Origin: JACQAI01 sp035507915
Lineage (GTDB): Bacteria; Pseudomonadota; Alphaproteobacteria; Elsterales; Elsteraceae
DNA length: 22,082 bases
Direction of reading: 5' to 3'
NCBI GenBank assembly: GCA_035507915.1
Contig: DATJNS010000025.1
Coordinates: 1 to 22,082 of the forward strand
The position numbers were made by a program, and so were the translations under genes. Positions 15,736 to 22,082 of the stretch are shown piece after piece. The notes beneath the pieces are model-generated. The model was not told where the DNA came from and did no database searches. It saw only the letters and a list, made by a program, of their open reading frames with translations. The first letter of the stretch is position 1. Each line of letters starts with the position of its first letter.

Positions 15736-15797
15736 GGCACACATTTGTGCCTCACCCGACTTGCAGGCCTCGTCGTTCGCGGCGAGGCCTCTTTTTT
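15736..15797 (+). ncRNA. Candidate small RNA with 5' hairpin and terminator
   Basis: A GGCACA-CATT-TGTGCC hairpin (15736-15751) is followed by a 13-base C-rich single-stranded stretch and a strong terminator hairpin. The predicted start from the CRP-type site upstream coincides with the first base of the hairpin. There is no coding potential in the interval. The unit would be about 62 nt. It could equally be just the 3' end of the penicillin-binding protein mRNA. Confidence 0.3.
15765..15797 (+). terminator. Rho-independent terminator with UUCG tetraloop
   Basis: The stem AGGCCTCG-T-CG (15765-15775) pairs with CG-G-CGAGGCCT (15780-15790) through one T-G wobble, closing a TTCG loop (15776-15779). 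CTTTTTT follows (15791-15797). It ends plus-strand transcription from the penicillin-binding protein gene or the candidate small RNA. The T-run overlaps the stop codon of the convergent transporter gene. Confidence 0.85.
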
Positions 15798-17022
15798 AGA
15801 TGCCGCGCCGCGGTGCCGGGGGCGCCACCGGCGCGAGCCGGCGCTGGATCAGGAGGCCCGAGACGCCGGCGATCGCGATCATCGCGGCCATCGGCAGGGC
15901 GGTGCCGTTGTTGAACAGGCCGACCAGCGCGCCCGACAGGGCGCCGATCGAGAATTGCAAGGTGCCGGTCAAGGCCGAGGCGGTGCCGGCGCGCTCGGGG
16001 AACAGGCTGAGACCGCACGCCATCGCGTTGGCGCCGATGAAGCCCATGCACGAGATGTAGCACCACAGCGGCACGAACAAGGCGACCAGCCCGCCGCGCC
16101 CGATCAGCGCGACGGCGAGCAGGCAGAGGCCGGCCGCGGCGGCGACCTTCAAGGCGTAGGACAGCAGCCGATGCGCGCCGACGCGCATCACCAGGCGTCG
16201 GTTGATTGAGGCGCCGAGCAGCAGGCCGGCGACGTTGATCGCGAACAGGAAGCCGAAATCCTCGGCCGGCACGCCGTAGAGCTTGATGAACACGAACGGC
16301 GAGCCGGTCAGATAGGCGAACAGCCCGGCGGTGATCGAGGCGGCCGCGAGCGCGAAGCCGAGATAGCGCCGGTTGCCGATCAGCAAGCCGTAGCTCCGGA
16401 TCATGCCGACCGCCGAGACGCGCAGCCGCTGGTCGGCCGGCAGGGTCTCGCCCAGCACGAGCACGACCGCGACCAGGCACACCGCGCCGAACGCGCTGAG
16501 CGCGACGAAGATCGCGCGCCAGCCGCCGATGAGCAGCAACTGGCCGCCGATCAGCGGCGCGAACAGCGGCGCCGCGCCCATGATCAGCACCATGGTCGAC
16601 AAGGTGCGCGCCGCGCGATCGCCGGCGCCGAAGAGATCGCGCACCGACGCGCGCGCCAGCACCGGGCCGGCGCCGCCGCCCAGCGCCTGAAGGAAGCGCA
16701 GCACGATCAGGGTGTCGACCGAGTGCGCGAGCGCGCAGCCGAGGCTTGCGCCGGTGAACAGCACGAGCCCGACGAGCAGCGGAACGCGGCGCCCGAAACG
16801 GTCGGCGAGCGGCCCGTACAGCAGCTGGCCGCCGCCGAAGCCGAAGAAGAACGCGCTCAGGGTCAGCTGCGCGCTGGTCGGCGAGATCGCGAGATCGTCG
16901 GCCAGCGCCGGCAGGCCGGGCAGGTACATGTCGGTCGCCATCGGCGCCATCGCGGTCAGCGCGCCGAGCGCGGGCATCAGGAACAGGCGCGACCGGTCGG
17001 CGATCGTGCGATCAGCGATCAT
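15796..17022 (-). CDS. Bcr/CflA-family multidrug efflux MFS transporter
   Basis: 408 residues with twelve hydrophobic segments. The N-terminal part reads ALTAMAPMATDMYLPGLPAL, the signature of the DHA1 Bcr/CflA group. It is followed by the conserved loop-2/3 motif GPLADRFGRRVPLL (about 68-81) and LRFLQALGGGAGPVLARASVRDL (about 106-128). This is a proton-driven inner-membrane exporter of drugs or small metabolites; the group includes bicyclomycin, chloramphenicol and cysteine/sulfonamide exporters. The ATG at 17022 was chosen since it starts just before helix 1. It lies 26 bp after the asparaginase stop, so the two form one transcript. The substrate is unknown; export of an amino acid or amide made by its neighbours is conceivable but not shown. 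Confidence 0.9.
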   Translation of the reverse strand: MIADRTIADRSRLFLMPALGALTAMAPMATDMYLPGLPALADDLAISPTSAQLTLSAFFFGFGGGQLLYGPLADRFGRRVPLLVGLVLFTGASLGCALAHSVDTLIVLRFLQALGGGAGPVLARASVRDLFGAGDRAARTLSTMVLIMGAAPLFAPLIGGQLLLIGGWRAIFVALSAFGAVCLVAVVLVLGETLPADQRLRVSAVGMIRSYGLLIGNRRYLGFALAAASITAGLFAYLTGSPFVFIKLYGVPAEDFGFLFAINVAGLLLGASINRRLVMRVGAHRLLSYALKVAAAAGLCLLAVALIGRGGLVALFVPLWCYISCMGFIGANAMACGLSLFPERAGTASALTGTLQFSIGALSGALVGLFNNGTALPMAAMIAIAGVSGLLIQRRLAPVAPPAPRRGI

Positions 17023-17048
17023 GGGCTTGGTGCAGCGGCAGCGTGAGA

Positions 17049-18065
17049 TCAGGCGTCGAAGGCGGGACCGGGGCGCACCGCGCCGATCGCGCGCCCGGCC
17101 CGGTTCAGCAATTCCGATGCCACGAGCGCGTCGAGCCGCGCGATCTGCGCGGTGTCGAGCACGCCCAGCCGGGCGAGCACCGCCAGCAGCGCGCAATCGC
17201 GGGCGCGCGGCGTGCCGTCGTCGATCTTGAGCGCGACCGCCCAGCCGGCCGCCGGCAGCACGGCGGCGTAGACGCCCTCGGCGCCCGACTTGACGATCAG
17301 CGTGCCGTCGAGCGCTGCCGTCGCGCGCGACGCCAGGCTGTCGGTGCCGCCGATCATCATCGGATTGGCCGTGATGGCGCGCACGATGCGGCGTGCCGCC
17401 GCGGCGCGCTCGGGCGCCAGCCGGCTCGGATCGGCGAGCTGCGCCATGCCGCGCGCCAGCGCCTCGAGCGGCAGCGCGTAGGTCGGGATGCCGCAGCCGT
17501 CGATGCCGAACGGCAGCCGCGCGACGTCGAGCCCGCACAGCTCGGCGACCGTGCGCGCGACGCGCCGCTGCACCGGATGGTCGACATCGATATAGCCGCG
17601 CGTCGGCTCGCCCAGATGCGCCGCGGTGGCGAGGAAGCCCGTGTGCTTGCCCGAGCAGTTGTTGTGCAACGCGCTCGGCGCCTGCCCGGTGCGGATCAGC
17701 GCCGCGGCGGTCGCCTCGTCGTATGGCGCGTGCGCGCCGCATTCGAGTGCGTCGGCGCCGAGGCCGCAGCGCGCGAGCCAGGCGGCGACCGCTTCGGTGT
17801 GGCGCGGCTCGCCGTGGTGCGACGCGCAGGCCAGCGCGACCTCGGCGTCGCTCAGGCCCCAGCGCGCGGCGGCGCCGGTCTCGAGCAGCGCGATCGCTTG
17901 CAGCGGCTTGTTGGCGGAACGCGGATAGATCGGCCGCTCGACGTCGCCCCAGGCGCGCACGCGCTTGCCCGTCGCGTCGACCGCCACCGCCGCGCCGCGA
18001 TGCCAGCTCTCGACCAGCGGCCCGCGCGTGACCTCGGCCAGGACCGGATTGGCGTCGTCCATCAT
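17049..18065 (-). CDS. L-asparaginase II family (Rhizobium etli type, PF06089)
   Basis: 338 residues. Family blocks are all present: RGPLVESWHRGAAVAVD (about 14-30), YPRSANKPLQAIALLETG (about 47-64), CASHHGEPRHTEAV (about 80-93), LHNNCSGKHTGFL (about 132-144) and FGIDGCGIPTYALPL (about 186-200). SxxK-like Ser50/Lys53 and the Cys in NNCSGKH are the likely catalytic or metal-linked residues of this class, unrelated to the E. coli AnsA/AnsB fold. It hydrolyses L-asparagine to aspartate and ammonia, probably in the cytosol as no signal peptide is visible. Two consecutive ATGs (18065, 18062) can serve as start; GGTGAG lies just upstream. First gene of a pair with the Bcr/CflA transporter. Confidence 0.9.
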   Translation of the reverse strand: MMDDANPVLAEVTRGPLVESWHRGAAVAVDATGKRVRAWGDVERPIYPRSANKPLQAIALLETGAAARWGLSDAEVALACASHHGEPRHTEAVAAWLARCGLGADALECGAHAPYDEATAAALIRTGQAPSALHNNCSGKHTGFLATAAHLGEPTRGYIDVDHPVQRRVARTVAELCGLDVARLPFGIDGCGIPTYALPLEALARGMAQLADPSRLAPERAAAARRIVRAITANPMMIGGTDSLASRATAALDGTLIVKSGAEGVYAAVLPAAGWAVALKIDDGTPRARDCALLAVLARLGVLDTAQIARLDALVASELLNRAGRAIGAVRPGPAFDA

Positions 18066-18180
18066 GGTCTCACCATGGGCGGGTTGTCGGTGGCGGGCAA
18101 GCGTGGCTGGCGCATGGGTGGAAAGCGACCGCGGAACCTTGCATCATGGCGCCCGCAACCCCATTCGGAGGCGCTTCATC

Positions 18181-18363
18181 ATGACGCCCGAGACCATCCT
18201 CGACCTTGCGAAGCAGCAGGGCCTGTTGATCACGCCGGCGCGCGCCAAGGAGCTCGCGGACGGCGTCGGCTCCGTGCTGGCGGGGGTCAACCGCGTGCCG
18301 GTCGCCTTCGAGGCCGAGCCCGAGCTGTTCCACGCGGTGCTCGAGGAGCTCGCGCAGCGATGA
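18181..18363 (+). CDS. AtzG/GatC-like small partner of amidase (DUF4089-like)
   Basis: 60 residues: two predicted helices (about 4-17 and 20-38) and a C-terminal stretch RVPVAFEAEPELFHAVLEEL. The size, the helix-rich layout and the AEPELF-type tail resemble AtzG/DUF4089 proteins, GatC-like chaperone subunits that wrap around an amidase-signature enzyme (AtzE in cyanuric acid/biuret breakdown). The gene ends ATGA-overlapping the amidase start, the usual arrangement for such pairs. GGAGG lies about 12 bases before its ATG. Function as amidase partner is strongly suggested by context; sequence similarity itself is modest at this length. Confidence 0.7.
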   Translation: MTPETILDLAKQQGLLITPARAKELADGVGSVLAGVNRVPVAFEAEPELFHAVLEELAQR

Positions 18364-19790
18364 CGACCTCGATGCCGGGCGACCTCCTCAACCAGGACGC
18401 CACCGACCTCGCAGCGGCCATCAAGGCGCGCAAGGTCTCGTCGCGTGAGGTCACCGAGGCGTGCCTCGCCGCCGCCGAGCGGTTGCAGCCGCAGCTCAAT
18501 TGCTTCATCCGCATCGACCGCGAGCAGGCCCTGGCGCAGGCGCGCGCGGCCGACGAGGCGATCGCCAAGGGCGCGGCGCGCGGGCCACTCGCCGGCGTGC
18601 CGCTGGCGCACAAGGACATGTACTACCGCGAGGGCGAGGTCACGACCTGCGGCTCGAAGCTGCGGCGCGACTTCAAGCCGCCGGTCACCGCGACCGCGCT
18701 CGAGCGCTACGCCGCCGCCGGCGCGCTCAATCTCGGCACGCTCAACATGGCGGAGTTCGCCTTCGGGCCGACCGGCCACAACGCGCATTTCGGCGCCGCG
18801 CGAAACCCGTGGGACACCGCGCGGGTGACCGGCGGCTCGTCGAGCGGCTCGGGCTCGGGCACCGCGGCGCGCATCTTCTTCGGCGCGCTCGGCTCCGATA
18901 CCGGCGGGTCGATCCGCGTGCCGGCGCATCTCTGCGGCCTCGCCGGCCTCAAGCCGACCTGGTCGCTGGTCAGCCGCGCGGGCGCGATGCCGCTGAGCTA
19001 CACGCTCGACACCGTCGGGCCGCTCGCGCGCACCGTGCGCGACTGCGCGCTGCTGACCCAGGTGATCGCCGGCCACGATCCGCGCGACCCGACCTCGCGG
19101 CGCGCGCCTGCGCCCGATCTCACGAGCGGCATCGAAGGCGGCGTCAAGGGCCTCAAGATCGGCGTGCCGCAGGGCTATTTCGACGTCGACATCGATCCCG
19201 AGATCGCCAGGCTGCTGGGCGACGCGCAAGCCGCGTTCGGCAAGCTCGGCGCCACCATCGTGCCGGTCAAGATGCCGGACGTCGATCGCATCAACACGCT
19301 GTGCAACGCGGTGATCGCGGTCGAGGCCGCGACGGTGCATACGACCTGGCTGCGCACGCGGCCGCAGGACTACGGACCTCAGGTGCTCAACCGGCTCGAG
19401 TACGGCATGTTCCTGCCGGGCAGCGCGTATCTCGTGGCGCTCGATCTGCGCACCGCGGTGCTGCGCGAGTTCGATCGCGCGGTGTTCGGCCAGGTCGACG
19501 TGCTGTTCGCGCCGGTGATGGGGCGTCAGACGCCGACGATCGCGGAGACCGATCTCACCGGCGGCCCGGACCTGCTCCCGATGCTGGCGTCGTTCACGCG
19601 CTTCACGCGGCCGATCAACTATCTCGGCCTGCCGTCGCTCAGCGTGCCCGCGGGCTTCACCAAGGCGGGCATGCCGTGCGGCTTCCAGCTGGTCGGCCGG
19701 CCGTTCGCCGAGGCGCTGCTGTGCCGCGTCGGCCGCGCCTACGAGCGCGAGACCCAGTGGTTCAAGCAAGCCCCGCCAACTGCCGCCTAA
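18360..19790 (+). CDS. Amidase-signature family hydrolase (AtzE/GatA-like)
   Basis: 476 residues, standard length. The Ser-cisSer-Lys triad is visible: Lys85 in VPLAHKDMYY, the Gly/Ser loop VTGGSSSGSGSG (about 156-167) with the cis-Ser, and nucleophile Ser184 in GSDTGGSIRVPAHLCG. It cleaves a C-N amide bond in the cytosol; substrate unknown. The start codon overlaps the small AtzG/GatC-like gene's stop (ATGA at 18360-18363), indicating coupled translation and a complex. It is not the glutamyl-tRNA amidotransferase GatA itself, since no gatB is near. The last three bases of the gene (TAA, 19788-19790) lie at the outer boundary of the inverted repeat around the DUF559 gene, so the C-terminus PPTAA may have been changed by that insertion. 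Confidence 0.9.
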   Translation: MTTSMPGDLLNQDATDLAAAIKARKVSSREVTEACLAAAERLQPQLNCFIRIDREQALAQARAADEAIAKGAARGPLAGVPLAHKDMYYREGEVTTCGSKLRRDFKPPVTATALERYAAAGALNLGTLNMAEFAFGPTGHNAHFGAARNPWDTARVTGGSSSGSGSGTAARIFFGALGSDTGGSIRVPAHLCGLAGLKPTWSLVSRAGAMPLSYTLDTVGPLARTVRDCALLTQVIAGHDPRDPTSRRAPAPDLTSGIEGGVKGLKIGVPQGYFDVDIDPEIARLLGDAQAAFGKLGATIVPVKMPDVDRINTLCNAVIAVEAATVHTTWLRTRPQDYGPQVLNRLEYGMFLPGSAYLVALDLRTAVLREFDRAVFGQVDVLFAPVMGRQTPTIAETDLTGGPDLLPMLASFTRFTRPINYLGLPSLSVPAGFTKAGMPCGFQLVGRPFAEALLCRVGRAYERETQWFKQAPPTAA

Positions 19791-19831
19791 TCCCTCCCCC
19801 GCGCGTAGCGTGGGGGAGGGCAGGGTGGGGG
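19790..19831 (+). repeat. Left 42-bp inverted repeat of DUF559 unit
   Basis: This element matches the reverse complement of 20268-20309 at 41 of 42 positions. It contains a hairpin, CCCTCCCCC (19792-19800) with GGGGGAGGG (19812-19820) plus inner G-T and three more pairs, followed by CAGGGTGGGGG. With weaker identity the match extends outward to 19785 (45 of 47). It begins in the amidase stop codon and ends 14 bp before the DUF559 start. Confidence 0.85.
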
Positions 19832-19845
19832 TTAGGAGCAACAGC

Positions 19846-20244
19846 ATGGCTTTGCTGTCGGACAAGATGAGGCGGCGCTCGCGTGACCTGCGGCGCAACC
19901 AAACGGATGTCGAGCGCATCCTGTGGCGCTATCTGAAGGGGCGGCAAGTGAATGGCTGGCGCTTTCGTCGTCAGCATCCAATCTCGCCTTACATTGCCGA
20001 CTTTGCCTGCATCGAAGCGAAGCTGATCGTTGAAGCGGACGGCGGCCAACACGCGGAATCCCAGCGCGATGAGGTCCGCGATCGGCGTCTCCAGGCGGAA
20101 GGCTGGCGAATCCTGCGGTTCTGGAACGTCGACATTCTGAAGAACATGTCAGGTGTGATCGAAACGATCATGGCGGAGCTGGGCCCATGCCCAGGCGTAG
20201 GGATGAAGACCGCGGAGATGGAGGAGTGCGGCACGGGAAATTGA
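19846..20244 (+). CDS. DUF559 domain protein, Vsr-like endonuclease fold
   Basis: 132 residues. The core is typical of PF04480: MRRRSRDLRRNQTDVERILW at about 7-26 with the conserved Glu, GWRFRRQHPISPYIADFAC, then KLIVEADGGQH and DRRLQAEGWRILRFWNVDIL. The Asp/Glu residues in ADFAC and VEADG correspond to the metal-binding acids of the very-short-patch-repair/PD-(D/E)XK nuclease fold. The biological role of the family is not established. The gene is visibly poorer in G+C (about 58 %) and codon use differs from its neighbours, suggesting recent arrival. GGAG lies about 9 bases before the ATG. It is enclosed by the two inverted repeats, with about 20 unusual residues (GPCPGVGMKTAEMEECGTGN) after the core. 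Confidence 0.85.
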   Translation: MALLSDKMRRRSRDLRRNQTDVERILWRYLKGRQVNGWRFRRQHPISPYIADFACIEAKLIVEADGGQHAESQRDEVRDRRLQAEGWRILRFWNVDILKNMSGVIETIMAELGPCPGVGMKTAEMEECGTGN

Positions 20245-20267
20245 GTTTCCCAACGGTGCTCTTCGTG

Positions 20268-20309
20268 CCCCCACCCTGCCCTCCCCCACGCTTCGCGCGG
20301 GGGAGGGAT
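20268..20309 (-). repeat. Right 42-bp inverted repeat of DUF559 unit
   Basis: Mirror copy of 19790-19831, differing only in the hairpin loop (A for T). Its own hairpin arms are 20279-20287 and 20299-20307. It lies 23 bp after the DUF559 stop and 26 bp before the stop of the convergent N-carbamoylase gene. The 20245-20335 gap holds nothing else recognised. Confidence 0.85.
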
Positions 20310-20335
20310 CAGGCCGGGTAGAGTGAGCTCGCACG

Positions 20336-21283
20336 TCACCCCGGCGGAATCGCGCCCTTACGCTCGGTGATCAGCGTGTAGTGCTGCGGCTGGCGGTGGA
20401 CCGCGAAGTTGAAGGTCGTGGTCTTGTACGACGCGCAGCGGTCGAGGTCGCAGCGCGCGACCGCGAGCTCGTCGCCCTGGCTCGCGCATTGCGCGACGAT
20501 CTCGCCCGACGGCGCGATGATGGCGCTGCCGCCGATCATCTCGCAGCCTTCCTCGACGCCGCACTTGGCGACGCCGACCACCCAGGTGGCGTTCTGGTAG
20601 GCGCCCGCTTGCATCGACAGGTGATTGTGGAACAGCGACAAGGCGTCGTGCTCGGGCGCCGGCGGGTTGTGCACCGGCGTGTTGTAGCCGAGCAGCACCA
20701 TCTCGACGCCCTGCAGGCCCATCACGCGATAGGTCTCGGGCCAGCGCCGGTCGTTGCAGATGCACATGCCGATCAGCCCGTCGAACGCGCGCCACACCTT
20801 GAAGCCGCCCTCGTTGCCCGGCTCCGGCACGTCGAAATAGCGCTTCTCGAGATGCTGGAAGCGCCGCCACGGCTCGTGCTCGGCGTGGCCCGGCAGATGG
20901 ATCTTGCGGTAGCGGCCGACGATCGCGCCGGCGCGGTCGACCAGGATCGCGGTGTTGTAACGCCGGGTCCGTGACGCCTCGCGCACGAGTTCGGCGAAGC
21001 CGAGGCAGAAGCCGATCTTGAGCCGCGCGGCCGCGTCGAACAGGCGCTGCGTCTCCGGGCCCGGCATGGCGGTCTCGAAGAACGCGTCGATCTCGGCCTG
21101 GTCGGTCATGAACCAGCGCGGAAAGAACGTCGTCAGCGCGAGCTCGGGATAGACGACGAGCTCGACGCCCATCGCGTGCGCCTGGTGCAGCAGCGCGAGC
21201 AGCCGGTCGACCACCGCCGCGCGGCCGTCCGCGCGCGCGATCGGGCCGAGCTGCGCCGCGCCGACCGTCAGCCACCGTGCCAT
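20336..21283 (-). CDS. N-carbamoyl-D-amino-acid hydrolase
   Basis: 315 residues of the nitrilase/carbon-nitrogen hydrolase superfamily. The Glu-Lys-Cys triad is clear: Glu47 in YPELALTTFFPRW, Lys127 in GRYRKIHLPGH and Cys176 in CICNDRRWPETYRVMGLQG. These blocks, with RFQHLEKRYF, GYNTPVHNPP, LSMQAGAYQN and NFAVHRQPQHY, follow the Agrobacterium D-carbamoylase (about 304 residues) nearly word for word. It releases ammonia and CO2 from N-carbamoyl-D-amino acids, the last step after D-hydantoinase; no hydantoinase gene is in the window. GGAGG precedes the ATG at 21283. It is convergent with the DUF559 unit and divergent from the PAS gene. An insert (GNEGG, about 156-160) is the only notable difference. 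Confidence 0.92.
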   Translation of the reverse strand: MARWLTVGAAQLGPIARADGRAAVVDRLLALLHQAHAMGVELVVYPELALTTFFPRWFMTDQAEIDAFFETAMPGPETQRLFDAAARLKIGFCLGFAELVREASRTRRYNTAILVDRAGAIVGRYRKIHLPGHAEHEPWRRFQHLEKRYFDVPEPGNEGGFKVWRAFDGLIGMCICNDRRWPETYRVMGLQGVEMVLLGYNTPVHNPPAPEHDALSLFHNHLSMQAGAYQNATWVVGVAKCGVEEGCEMIGGSAIIAPSGEIVAQCASQGDELAVARCDLDRCASYKTTTFNFAVHRQPQHYTLITERKGAIPPG

Positions 21284-21313
21284 CGCCGCGCCTCCAACAT
21301 GGTTAACGCGAGG

Positions 21314-21342
21314 TTGCCAAAACCGCGGCAGTTTGCCTTAAT
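21314..21342 (+). promoter_or_regulatory. Possible promoter of PAS_5 gene
   Basis: TTGCCA (21314-21319) and CTTAAT (21337-21342) are 17 bp apart, each matching four of six consensus bases. Transcription would start at about 21349, the GTG proposed as start codon, which would make the mRNA leaderless. No Shine-Dalgarno is seen there. TTGCC recurs at 21333 and 21343. Confidence 0.35.
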
Positions 21343-21348
21343 TTGCCG

Positions 21349-21882
21349 GTGAAGCCACATGCGCCGCCTCCGCCTGGGCCGATCGACCCGCTGACCGGCG
21401 AACCCGCGCCGGCCAGCCGGGTGCTGCCGCCCGGCGCGTTTCCGGTCGGCGCGCTGCCGATCAACCACCCGCAGCTCGCGCAACTCTACCGCTACTGGGA
21501 CCGCAAGCGCGGCGACCGCGCGATGCCGTCGCGGCGCGACATCCTGCCCGAGGAGCTGGGCGGCCTGCTCGGCAACCTCTTCATGGTCGACGTGGTGCGC
21601 GACGGCGGCGAGCCCCGCTTCCGCTACCGCCTGGTCGGCACCGCGCTGACCGCGATCATGGACCAGGAGCTGACCGGCAAATTCATCGACCAGATGCCGT
21701 TCCTCTACCGCAAGTTCGCGCTGCCCGCCTATCGCGAGATCCTGCGCGCCGGCCGGCCGACCTACAAGGAGACCAACGCCTTCGAGGGCTGGCTGGTGAT
21801 CCGCTACAAGCGCCTGCTGCTGCCGTTGTCGTCCGACGGCGAGCAGGTCGACATCGTGCTCGGCGGCATCTACCAGTATTGA
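21349..21882 (+). CDS. PAS domain-containing protein (PAS_5 / PF07310 type)
   Basis: 177 residues from the GTG at 21349; a TTG at 21343 is in frame too. A Pro-rich start (to about 30) leads to a single small domain: LAQLYRYWDRKRGDRAMPSRRDILPEEL, then LFMVDVVRDGGEPRFRYRLVGTAL, KFIDQMPF and a final VIRYKRLLLPLSSDGEQVDIVLGGIYQY. The word pattern (W..KRG...P.R.DI.P.....L......D.......FRYRLVG) is that of PAS_5 proteins, common in Rhodospirillales and Rhizobiales. It has no output domain, so it is presumably a soluble sensor or ligand-binding module of unknown partner. The PLP enzyme follows after 13 bp. Confidence 0.8.
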   Translation: MKPHAPPPPGPIDPLTGEPAPASRVLPPGAFPVGALPINHPQLAQLYRYWDRKRGDRAMPSRRDILPEELGGLLGNLFMVDVVRDGGEPRFRYRLVGTALTAIMDQELTGKFIDQMPFLYRKFALPAYREILRAGRPTYKETNAFEGWLVIRYKRLLLPLSSDGEQVDIVLGGIYQY

Positions 21883-21895
21883 GCGGTCGTCGGCC

Positions 21896-22082
21896 ATGAG
21901 CGACCTGCCGCGCGACGTGCTCGAGCGCATCGGCGACACCGCCCTGCTGCCGCTGCGCCGCATCGTGCCCGCGAACGGCGCGCGCATCCTCCTCAAGCTC
22001 GAGAGCGAGAACCCGACCGGCAGCATGAAGGACCGCATGGCGCTCGCCATGATCGCGGCGGCCGAGGCCGACGGAAGGCTCG
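21896..22082 (+). CDS. Cysteine synthase-like PLP enzyme, 3' end cut by window edge
   Basis: 62 residues are visible from the ATG at 21896. IGDTALLPLRRI and KLESENPTGSMKDRMALAMI are the fold-type II PLP motifs: the Lys in GSMKDR (Lys45) is the Schiff-base lysine. The enzyme belongs to the O-acetylserine sulfhydrylase/cystathionine beta-synthase/threonine-dehydratase-like group. GSMKDR for the more usual GSVKDR suggests a divergent cysteine synthase-like paralogue rather than the housekeeping CysK. It starts 13 bp after the PAS_5 gene, probably in one transcript. Product cannot be fixed from this fragment. Confidence 0.82.
   Translation, partial: MSDLPRDVLERIGDTALLPLRRIVPANGARILLKLESENPTGSMKDRMALAMIAAAEADGRL

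Noticed and set aside
18063..18077. CATGGT-CTC-ACCATG dyad over the asparaginase start as an operator
   Set aside because: It is built largely from the start codon and Shine-Dalgarno context and is short; no second site is present.
19792..19820. Repeat hairpin as the amidase transcription terminator
   Set aside because: The stem is strong but is followed by a G-rich tail rather than a U-run, and the same element occurs on the other side of the DUF559 gene; a mobile or REP-like repeat explains it better.
18144..19919. 591-codon open frame opposite the amidase pair
   Set aside because: Antisense shadow; the plus strand carries the full Ser-Ser-Lys amidase triad.

Overview
This 22-kb window is high-GC chromosomal DNA (roughly 70 % GC by eye) from an alphaproteobacterium, most likely a Rhodospirillales- or Reyranella-like lineage. 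The clade call rests on a GcrA cell-cycle regulator (a family essentially confined to Alphaproteobacteria), a good match to the alphaproteobacterial general-stress sigma factor EcfG promoter, and a PAS_5 protein. No rRNA, tRNA, CRISPR array, phage module or complete insertion sequence was seen. Species and replicon cannot be read from the sequence.

Left part (1-5828, all minus strand). A three-gene envelope/stress operon (small membrane-anchored helical protein, Holin-X family protein, DUF3618 protein cut by the window edge) lies behind a GGAAC-N17-CGTT promoter. Upstream of it is a three-gene molybdoenzyme operon that best fits the cytoplasmic, membrane-anchored sulfite dehydrogenase SoeABC: a catalytic subunit without a Tat signal, a four-cluster ferredoxin subunit and a DmsC-type membrane anchor. 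A divergent ROK-family sugar kinase follows (5972-6898), with three back-to-back 12-bp palindromes in the intergenic region.

Middle part (6900-15800). gcrA ends at a strong terminator, and its upstream region carries a DnaA-like box, a GAnTC site and repeated TGTGGCA elements. Then come a pentonate dehydratase of the IlvD/Edd family and an alpha/beta hydrolase, an OmpR-type two-component system whose kinase and regulator genes overlap by 77 bp, and an outer-membrane lipoprotein with a BamE-like domain. Across an AT-rich divergent control region lie a glycine-zipper lipoprotein and a class A penicillin-binding protein. Downstream of the latter is a CRP-type palindrome, a short hairpin and a UUCG-loop terminator that together look like a small RNA gene.

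Right part (15796-22082). A Bcr/CflA-type efflux pump and an L-asparaginase of the Rhizobium etli type form a minus-strand pair. Divergent from them is a translationally coupled pair of a 60-aa AtzG/GatC-like protein and an amidase. An N-carbamoyl-D-amino-acid hydrolase gene faces the amidase, so three amide/ureide hydrolases plus a partner subunit lie within about 4.2 kb. Between amidase and carbamoylase sits a compositionally different DUF559 (Vsr-like nuclease fold) gene enclosed by 42-bp inverted repeats that are 41/42 identical and themselves form hairpins. This is the most unusual element in the window and resembles a nuclease version of REP/RAYT units. The window ends with a PAS_5 protein and the start of a cysteine-synthase-like PLP enzyme.
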